A DNA stretch of 12,837 nucleotides, from NCBI GenBank assembly GCA_964425645.1, contig CAYRNC010000048.1, positions 1 to 12,837 on the forward strand. Reading direction: 5' to 3'. The position numbers and the translations under genes are program-made. Positions 7,582 to 12,837 of this stretch are shown piece by piece. Each line of letters begins with the position of its first letter. Position 1 is the stretch's first letter. The notes under the pieces are model-generated. The model made no database searches and was not told where the DNA came from. It saw only the letters and a program-made list of their open reading frames with translations. This DNA is from CAYRNC01 sp964425645. Lineage in GTDB: Bacteria; Bacillota; Clostridia; Peptostreptococcales; Anaerovoracaceae.

Positions 7582-8787
7582 ATGAAGGTACTAATTTTAG
7601 GTGGTGCAGGGTTAATGGCAGAGGCAACGGAAATTGATTTTTTAGAAATCGATTCTGATGAAATATCGGAAATTACAATAGCGGATTATAATTCGGAGGC
7701 AGTGGAATCACGGATTAAAAATTTGTCATGCTCAAAGGTTCGCGGAGAAATTGCAAATCTGGATGAGAAAGAAAAGCTTGTCAAGTTAATGGGTAAGCAC
7801 GATATCATAGTGCATGCGGCAAACTATAATTCAGTGTATCAATCAATTATCGCTGCATTGGAGGCCAAAGTAAATATTGTAACGCTTGTTCCTATTATTA
7901 CAGGTCCAAAGGATGCGTTTGATGATATCGGTGAAATAAAAGATGAGTTCATGGATCGGTTGGATCATGATTTTAAGCGGGCAGGATTAATTTGTCTCAT
8001 CGGAATGGGAAGCGCACCCGGTACGGTCAATGTAATGGGGGGATATTTAGGAGACAAGTTCGACAGTATTGAATCGATGGAATTCAGCTACGTTTATGCT
8101 CACGAAGGGAAAAGGAAAACCCTTTTTGCTTTTGAGCCTGAAGGAATGATCAGGCAGTATAAACAATCGCCGATAGTCTTTAGGGACGGAAAGTTTACCC
8201 TGCTGCCTCCGCGGGCAGGCAGGGAGTGGGCTGTTTATCCCGACCCTATAGGAAGAACGGAAAGGTTTTATATAATACATGATGAGGCCAGGTTCTTTTA
8301 CAAGCGATTTAAGAATAAGGGTGTAAAAAATATAGGCACAAAGGCAGGCTGGGGTTCGGAATTTTTGAAGGAGCTGGAGTTGTACGACAGACTGGGTCTG
8401 CTTGATTGGGAGCCTGTAAAACTTTCAGGAGGAACGGCAGCACCGATAGAAGTTCTGGTTAAAGGGGTCTATAACGATAAGGGCGGCGAAAAAAATGAAG
8501 CAAAAACCCTAGACTACGGATGTACCAGATTGGAAATAAAGGGGGAGATAGATGGTCAAAGGTTAGAATACATTGGAGATGTCATCAGTAAGCCTTACGG
8601 TAATCTGGGCGGGACCCAACAGCGGACGGGTATGGCGGCCGCAATTGGTGTACGCATGATAGGCAGAGGTGAAATATCACAAAAGGGCTGTTACAGCGCC
8701 GATTATTATGTAGATCCCAAAATATATTTCAGGGAGCTGCTAAAAAGGAACATAGAGTTTTCCTATACCGTCAGGCATTTCGTTTAA
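7582..8787 (+). CDS. Saccharopine dehydrogenase / lysine 6-dehydrogenase-like NAD(P)-binding oxidoreductase
   Basis: 401 residues from ATG 7582, which has AAAGGAGGAG at ideal spacing; an in-frame ATG at 7540 lacks a ribosome site and would add 14 residues before the Rossmann fold. The fold begins at once (MKVLILGGAGLMAEA), with the third glycine of the nucleotide loop replaced by Ala13. D35 at the end of strand beta-2 favours NAD over NADP. APGTVNVMGGYLGD (145 onwards) and the C-terminal half resemble the saccharopine dehydrogenase superfamily and remembered lysine 6-dehydrogenase sequences. Members oxidise or form C-N bonds at the carbon next to an amine. The substrate is not known here. It lies 99 nt after acoL with no terminator seen, so it may be read from the sigma-54 promoter; it is not a usual part of aco operons. 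Confidence 0.8.
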   Translation: MKVLILGGAGLMAEATEIDFLEIDSDEISEITIADYNSEAVESRIKNLSCSKVRGEIANLDEKEKLVKLMGKHDIIVHAANYNSVYQSIIAALEAKVNIVTLVPIITGPKDAFDDIGEIKDEFMDRLDHDFKRAGLICLIGMGSAPGTVNVMGGYLGDKFDSIESMEFSYVYAHEGKRKTLFAFEPEGMIRQYKQSPIVFRDGKFTLLPPRAGREWAVYPDPIGRTERFYIIHDEARFFYKRFKNKGVKNIGTKAGWGSEFLKELELYDRLGLLDWEPVKLSGGTAAPIEVLVKGVYNDKGGEKNEAKTLDYGCTRLEIKGEIDGQRLEYIGDVISKPYGNLGGTQQRTGMAAAIGVRMIGRGEISQKGCYSADYYVDPKIYFRELLKRNIEFSYTVRHFV

Positions 8788-8912
8788 TCGCGATCGCCCA
8801 CCTACCAAGCGATGATGATATGTCGATTAACGAATTCATTAAATTCTTTCTTGTGCACTTTAACTATTTGTGACAGAATAATGTCGTATACATCGGCATT
8901 TGGGGGTTTACA
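8788..8912 (+). promoter_or_regulatory. Intergenic region with a weak promoter and a dyad before the AEC permease
   Basis: The gap is 125 nt without a T-tailed hairpin. A near-palindrome TTAACGAATTCATTAA (8827-8842, 14 of 16 bases symmetric) precedes a possible sigma-A promoter, TTGTGC (8851-8856), 17 nt, CAGAAT (8874-8879). A 7-bp inverted repeat TTAATCG/CGATTAA (8784-8790, 8824-8830) spans the first part. The boxes are only partial matches, so a separate start for the transporter is possible but not certain. Confidence 0.3.
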
Positions 8913-9836
8913 TTGATAAACGGCATTATGAGTGTCATAGTCATCTTTTTAATTCTGACAGTGGGGTTTTGGTTTTCCGTCAAAAAACGATGGCCGGATA
9001 ATACCACTTCGGTACTTTCTCTTATTGTGGTCAGGATTTCAGCACCGGCCCTTGCAATTGTCAGCATTTCTGATCGGTTTAATAAAGAGTTGCTGCATCA
9101 ATCAGCTTTTAATGTTCTTATAATAATGGGTTATACGTCTATGCTCTACCTGACGGGAAAGCTGATTGCAAGAATCCTGAAATTGACGGGTGGGAAAAAA
9201 ACAGTATTTATTGTCAGTTTTACGTTTTCTAATACGATTTTTATCGGTCTGCCTATCAATGCGATAGTTTTCGGGCATGAGGGACTTCCCTATCTGTTTA
9301 CCTTTTACATAGTCACCCTTGTAGGATTTTGGAGCCTGGGTGCGTATGAGCTTGCTTCGGCTTGCCCTTCACACGGTAAAAAGTTTTCCGTGAAAAGGAT
9401 GTTTACGCCGGGCCTTGGGGGAGTAATCGCGGGCATATTACTTGTACAGATAGATCAAAGGCTGCCGATGGTATTGGATAATTCACTTCGTTATCTGAGC
9501 AATCTCACCGTACCCCTTTCTTTATTGGTTATCGGTGCAAATCTGGCTGTCTTTGGCAAAGGGTTCTCTAAAATCCGTATCGATGAATTGCTGATAATAG
9601 CAGGTAAATTTATCATAAGTCCTCTTTATTTATATTTGCTTTTGCGCTTCTTCGGCGTAACCGGCCTGCCTTTTCAGGTGTTCCTTCTGACCGCATCTAT
9701 GCCCTGTCACATGCAGACTTCCATTTTGGCGGAATATTACGGTGTTGAAGGGGAATATGCGTCAAGGCTTGTAAGCATAAGCACCCTTGTCTCGCTTATT
9801 ACCATACCTGTTTATGTCACACTGCTTGTCCCCTAA
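8913..9836 (+). CDS. AEC-family permease (auxin efflux carrier / malate permease type)
   Basis: 307 residues, almost wholly hydrophobic, with about ten predicted membrane spans: an N-terminal bundle to about residue 140, a loop with charged residues near 145-160, then a second bundle. The end, MPCHMQTSILAEYYGVEGEYASRLVSISTLVSLITIPVY, is the family hallmark. AEC proteins move organic acids such as malate, malonate or 2-oxo acids, or related small anions; which one applies here cannot be read from the sequence. The start is TTG 8913 with a weak GGGGG ribosome site; ATG 8928 is the alternative but has none. Its place after the dehydrogenase cluster suggests that it carries the substrate in or a product out (inference). 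Confidence 0.85.
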   Translation: MINGIMSVIVIFLILTVGFWFSVKKRWPDNTTSVLSLIVVRISAPALAIVSISDRFNKELLHQSAFNVLIIMGYTSMLYLTGKLIARILKLTGGKKTVFIVSFTFSNTIFIGLPINAIVFGHEGLPYLFTFYIVTLVGFWSLGAYELASACPSHGKKFSVKRMFTPGLGGVIAGILLVQIDQRLPMVLDNSLRYLSNLTVPLSLLVIGANLAVFGKGFSKIRIDELLIIAGKFIISPLYLYLLLRFFGVTGLPFQVFLLTASMPCHMQTSILAEYYGVEGEYASRLVSISTLVSLITIPVYVTLLVP

Positions 9837-9914
9837 TATACAATGGCGCTTCATGAAAACCGGGAACTCTTCAGGCATGTCTATTGCCATAATTATGTTT
9901 TTAAGATCCTTTTC

Positions 9915-9923
9915 TGATATAAT
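9915..9923 (+). promoter_or_regulatory. Extended -10 promoter before the EamA permease gene
   Basis: TGATATAAT is a perfect extended -10 element (TG-N-TATAAT). No good -35 is seen at 17 nt, which is usual for extended -10 promoters. Transcription would begin near 9930, giving a leader of about 14 nt that just contains the GGGAG ribosome site at 9932-9936. Confidence 0.55.
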
Positions 9924-9943
9924 CAGGTTGCGGGAGATTCTGA

Positions 9944-10801
9944 ATGAAAAATAAACATAAAGCGATTCTTTTTATGGCTATAGCCGGATTATGCTACGCT
10001 TCTGCAGGGGCTATCGTCAAGTACATAGGAGAAATACCGGTTTTTGAAAAGCTTTTTTTCAGAACTGTATTCGGATTCCTTTTTATCGCGACTTACGCAA
10101 TCAAAAATAAGGTATCTGTAAAGGGTATAAATCGTATCGGCCTTGTAGGGCGTTCGGTTACAGGCTTTACGGCTGCCGCCCTTTATTACCTGGCTTTGGG
10201 GAACATACCTCTGGCGGATACCGTAACCCTTACGAATCTTTATCCTTTTGTTGTGATCTTGGGTTCCGCTTTATTTCTTAAGGAAAAACTAAAAAACTTT
10301 CATGCCATCGCATTATCCTTTAGTGTTCTGGGAGCCGTACTGATACAGCGGCCCGGTTTTGCCGCTTTCAATCCTTTTTACCTTGTGGCCCTGTTATCTG
10401 CCGCCTTTATGGGAATCACCTATGTTATTCTTAAGCACGTGGGAAAGACAGATTCACCCGAGGTATTGGTGCTTTATTATTCGGGTATTTCAACTTTAGG
10501 CTGCATTCCCTTCATGCTGATGGGGCATTTTGTCATTCCAAATTTGATACAGCTGGTAAGTCTGGTCTCTTTAGGTCTGATAGGTACAGTTTATCAGTGG
10601 TTTGTTTCGGCTGCATACAAATACGCACCTGCAGGCGAAGTTTCAATTTACAGCTATTCTTCAATACTGTTTTCATCCGTTATCGGTATGCTCTTCTGGT
10701 CGGAGATCCCGGGAATATCCACGATCGCCGGAATGTTTTCAATTGTCGCGGGGGCCTACGTTGTTTTTAGAAAAGAAAAGTCGCCAAATGAAATACAGTG
10801 A
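9944..10801 (+). CDS. EamA-type drug/metabolite transporter (DMT superfamily)
   Basis: 285 residues with ten predicted membrane spans in two EamA repeats (about 8-137 and 150-274). The first repeat has the usual pattern of FRT at the third span, ALYYLALGNIPLADTVTLTNLYPF, and LKEKL before the fifth span; the second has AAYKYAPAGEVSIYSYSSILFSSVIGMLFWSE. The short charged C terminus is cytosolic. Members export amino acids, nucleosides or other metabolites, more rarely import them. The ATG follows GGGAG. It lies 107 nt after the AEC gene and may also be read through from it. It ends 8 nt from the stop of the convergent membrane-protein gene, with no T-tailed hairpin seen in between or just beyond. 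Confidence 0.88.
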   Translation: MKNKHKAILFMAIAGLCYASAGAIVKYIGEIPVFEKLFFRTVFGFLFIATYAIKNKVSVKGINRIGLVGRSVTGFTAAALYYLALGNIPLADTVTLTNLYPFVVILGSALFLKEKLKNFHAIALSFSVLGAVLIQRPGFAAFNPFYLVALLSAAFMGITYVILKHVGKTDSPEVLVLYYSGISTLGCIPFMLMGHFVIPNLIQLVSLVSLGLIGTVYQWFVSAAYKYAPAGEVSIYSYSSILFSSVIGMLFWSEIPGISTIAGMFSIVAGAYVVFRKEKSPNEIQ

Positions 10802-10809
10802 GTCAAGCG

Positions 10810-12735
10810 TCACAGCCTATCCTGTTGCAGTTCAGAAGAAATCATAGAGTTTATACCCATTCCCGTTCCAAGCAGACCATAGAACATGGGCATGACCGAC
10901 ACGGAGCTATCGTTAACAAGCCCTGCAATCAAAAAACCGAATATACCGAGAAAAATTCCGGCACCTGCATAGGAGATGAAGCTTTCATATGATATTTGAA
11001 AATAGAGGCGGAAGCTTTGCACCAGATATGTTCCGAACAGTAAAATCAAAGCGATCAAAGATACTATACCGGTACCTATAGCCATTCCCATATACATGTT
11101 ATGGGGTTTATCCACAACTTTATTGATGTCCCATCCGGCGCTGTATTTTCCGGCATAGTCGTTGTGGGGGAAATATATGCAATAGGTATCCGCCCCGTGC
11201 CCGATCAACAGTGTTTCTTTCAGCATTGGAAGAGTCCTTGACCATATGTAGCCCCGCCCGGATCCAAAGCCCTGGTTGCTTTTCCATCCTATTGCTTCGA
11301 CTTTTGACAGCCTGGCGGGTTTGCCCATTTGATTCATATAAAGAATGCCTTCCTCTCTTATTAAGAAGGCCCATTGCATTTCCTCTGTATTCATTAACAC
11401 GTAGTAGTTTTCATCGTCGGCAGCGTAGGAAAGAGTGATGTGGTCAAAGAATCTGTCGTCGCTTATGCTGTATATGCTTTCCTCCTTTGCAGGGATCATG
11501 GCAATGGGTTTGTTGTCTTTGTCATGTAAAGTAAGGCCTTCTATTTTTCCGTCTTCGTAAAATGATATCTGAACCTTAAGCGGCTCTCCGTATATGCTCA
11601 TCGTAAAAAAGTCTTTACCTGTCTCGATGTAATCGATACGGGGTCTTTTATTCTCAGGCCCTGTCTCCTTCGATTCTTTTTCGGCTGATCGGACGCTTTC
11701 CTCTGCTCCGATGACCCCCTTTATTGCATGGGACAGTTCGGGAATCCAGCGATCCATAGTAAGGCTTCCCATTAAAATTGTAATTGCAATAAGAATTAAA
11801 AACGGTTTTATCCATTTTATTAACCTTTTATTGAACATGACTAAAGCGATTACTATAACGGCCCCCATCCCTAAAAAGCCGCCGCTTGACGAAGAACCGA
11901 TGAGGTTGTATATGGCGAGGGCAAACAGGCAGCCCCATATAACTTTTTTTACAGTTTGTTTTTCGCGTATGAACATAAGCCCAAAAAGAGGAATTATCAG
12001 AGTTATATAAAAAGATACGTAGTTGATATTATATACGGTCTGGTAGATTTCTCTATTTTGGAATGTGAAATTCAAAGTGTCCGTATGCTCCCAGAAGCTA
12101 CTTGGAGTGATCAGTTTCTTGCCGATGGTTGTTCTGAAAAAATCGTGATCAATACCCTGTGACAGACCCAGCAACCCTAAGGGAACGCTGGCTGCGGCGA
12201 CGAAATATATGATTCCTTTGGCATTCCTTTCACTTATTACCAGATTGTATATGAAGTAAAGCATGATCATGTAGGATATAAGGACCAACGTTCCCTCGAA
12301 GCGATCATTATAGCCGTAAAGTGCAAAATCCTTGTAATCGGAAAAAATGTAGGAAAGAATTACGAAGGCAGTGTAAACTGCCATAAAGATGTAGGCGTAA
12401 CTCCTTCGAATACGAAAGGTGGCTGTGGTTATTCGATACAGGATAACCAAGATTGTTAAAACGGCTACGGTTATGATTGCCGCCATTTTATAATAGCTGA
12501 AGAAATCCGAGAACTGGTTTGTTCCTCCGCTCCAATAGAATTGTTGCATGGGACGTTCATAATCCGCCATCCTCACTATCAGTATGATGAAGGACGTAAA
12601 AAAGGCGGCTATTGCTATTTCAAAGCGGCTCCCTTTTGGCGGGTCCGCAGGAATGACCGGACCTTCATTATCTTTGGCAGCCTGCAGATCCTGCAATTTT
12701 TTTGACATGCCTGATTTATTGTTTTTTTTCACCAT
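10810..12735 (-). CDS. O-antigen ligase/polymerase-like membrane protein (Wzy/WaaL family)
   Basis: 641 residues. A lysine-rich cytosolic N terminus is followed by about nine membrane spans up to residue 326, an extracytoplasmic region from about 327 to 545, and three more spans to about 630. YNDRFEGTL (142-150), the GRGYIWSRTLPMLKETLLIGHGADTY segment (493-518) and DKPHNMY (542-548) are typical of the O-antigen ligase family in Firmicutes; R500 and H545 are candidate catalytic residues of the outer loop. Such enzymes join or polymerise undecaprenyl-linked glycans at the cell surface. The outer region is much longer than usual because of a beta-rich insert at about 370-480 preceded by a charged segment rich in Glu and Lys. 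The start is ATG 12735 with a GGGGG ribosome site; Met10 is an alternative. No other glycan gene is in the window, so the polymer is unknown. Confidence 0.82.
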   Translation of the reverse strand: MVKKNNKSGMSKKLQDLQAAKDNEGPVIPADPPKGSRFEIAIAAFFTSFIILIVRMADYERPMQQFYWSGGTNQFSDFFSYYKMAAIITVAVLTILVILYRITTATFRIRRSYAYIFMAVYTAFVILSYIFSDYKDFALYGYNDRFEGTLVLISYMIMLYFIYNLVISERNAKGIIYFVAAASVPLGLLGLSQGIDHDFFRTTIGKKLITPSSFWEHTDTLNFTFQNREIYQTVYNINYVSFYITLIIPLFGLMFIREKQTVKKVIWGCLFALAIYNLIGSSSSGGFLGMGAVIVIALVMFNKRLIKWIKPFLILIAITILMGSLTMDRWIPELSHAIKGVIGAEESVRSAEKESKETGPENKRPRIDYIETGKDFFTMSIYGEPLKVQISFYEDGKIEGLTLHDKDNKPIAMIPAKEESIYSISDDRFFDHITLSYAADDENYYVLMNTEEMQWAFLIREEGILYMNQMGKPARLSKVEAIGWKSNQGFGSGRGYIWSRTLPMLKETLLIGHGADTYCIYFPHNDYAGKYSAGWDINKVVDKPHNMYMGMAIGTGIVSLIALILLFGTYLVQSFRLYFQISYESFISYAGAGIFLGIFGFLIAGLVNDSSVSVMPMFYGLLGTGMGINSMISSELQQDRL

Positions 12736-12740
12736 TGTTC

Positions 12741-12809
12741 GAAAAACCCCCGTAGCCTTTGAAGTTTTATTAATTTTATCTTATAATATCCAAAATGTAC
12801 GGGTTTTTC
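12741..12809. repeat. Inverted repeat flanking the promoter of the O-antigen ligase-like gene
   Basis: GAAAAACCCCCGTA (12741-12754) is repeated inverted as TACGGGTTTTTC (12798-12809), identical apart from two extra C. One arm covers the -35 box, the other the ribosome site, about 57 bp apart. As only one arm is in the transcript it would act as a DNA site, not an RNA hairpin. No regulator is identified. Confidence 0.4.
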
Positions 12810-12811
12810 AA
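12783..12811 (-). promoter_or_regulatory. Sigma-A promoter of the O-antigen ligase-like gene
   Basis: Read on the minus strand, TTGAAA (12811-12806), a 17-nt spacer and TATTAT (12788-12783) form a good housekeeping promoter. Transcription would begin near 12776, about 40 nt before the ATG. An inverted repeat overlaps the -35 box. Confidence 0.65.
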
Positions 12812-12837
12812 GAGGAGAGTATAATCAAAGAATTTCA

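Noticed and set aside
7320..7637. Open frame of 105 codons across the acoL end
   Set aside because: It lies in another frame over acoL and the start of the next gene, is rich in Cys, Arg and His as shadow frames are, and has no ribosome site or family resemblance.
9843..9905. Possible terminator between the AEC and EamA genes
   Set aside because: The stems are 4-5 bp and the T run after CATAATTATG follows a loop-less palindrome; not convincing.
10802..10809. Shared terminator between the convergent EamA and O-antigen ligase-like genes
   Set aside because: The gap is 8 nt and only a 4-bp GTGA/TCAC stem without a T run is present on either strand.
12811..12825. TATAAT on the plus strand near the right edge as a promoter of a divergent gene
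   Set aside because: No -35 at 15-19 nt and no TG extension; the window ends before any gene could be seen.

Overview
The window looks like a chromosomal segment of a low-to-moderate GC, Gram-positive anaerobe of the clostridial type. The support is strong AGGAGG-type Shine-Dalgarno sites, sigma-A promoters with 17-bp spacers, a TTG start behind a strong ribosome site, and the closest remembered family resemblances of the proteins. No RNA genes, insertion sequences, CRISPR arrays or phage genes were seen.

Layout: (1) at the left edge, the 3' end of a surface-type protein with a cadherin-like beta-sandwich repeat; its intrinsic terminator lies inside the next, convergent gene. (2) On the minus strand, an AcoR-type sigma-54 activator (GAF-PAS-AAA+-Fis HTH) with its own sigma-A promoter. 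(3) A 342-nt divergent control region that holds repeated TGGCA/TGCCA elements and a nearly perfect -24/-12 sigma-54 promoter. (4) A tight operon acoA-acoB-acoC-acoL, encoding E1alpha, E1beta, E2 and E3 of a TPP-dependent dehydrogenase complex of the acetoin dehydrogenase type. (5) A saccharopine dehydrogenase / lysine 6-dehydrogenase-like oxidoreductase, then an AEC-family permease and an EamA (DMT) permease, all on the plus strand with no convincing terminator between them. (6) Convergent to these, a large O-antigen ligase/polymerase-like membrane protein with a big extracytoplasmic insert.

How it fits together: the activator senses a small molecule and drives sigma-54 transcription of the dehydrogenase complex. 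The complex cleaves acetoin (or a related 2-oxo/hydroxyketone substrate), passes the acyl group over the lipoyl arm of E2 to CoA, and returns electrons to NAD+ through E3. The three genes that follow are not part of classical aco operons. They raise the possibility that this is a broader catabolic island in which an imine/secondary-amine or lysine-type dehydrogenase and two transporters feed the complex. That last step is inference.

The most useful corrections and observations are these: the E1alpha start should be at 2785, because a longer reading would begin inside the sigma-54 promoter; a perfect terminator for the left-hand gene is embedded in the HTH-coding end of acoR; and the E2 carries two tandem E3-binding domains.
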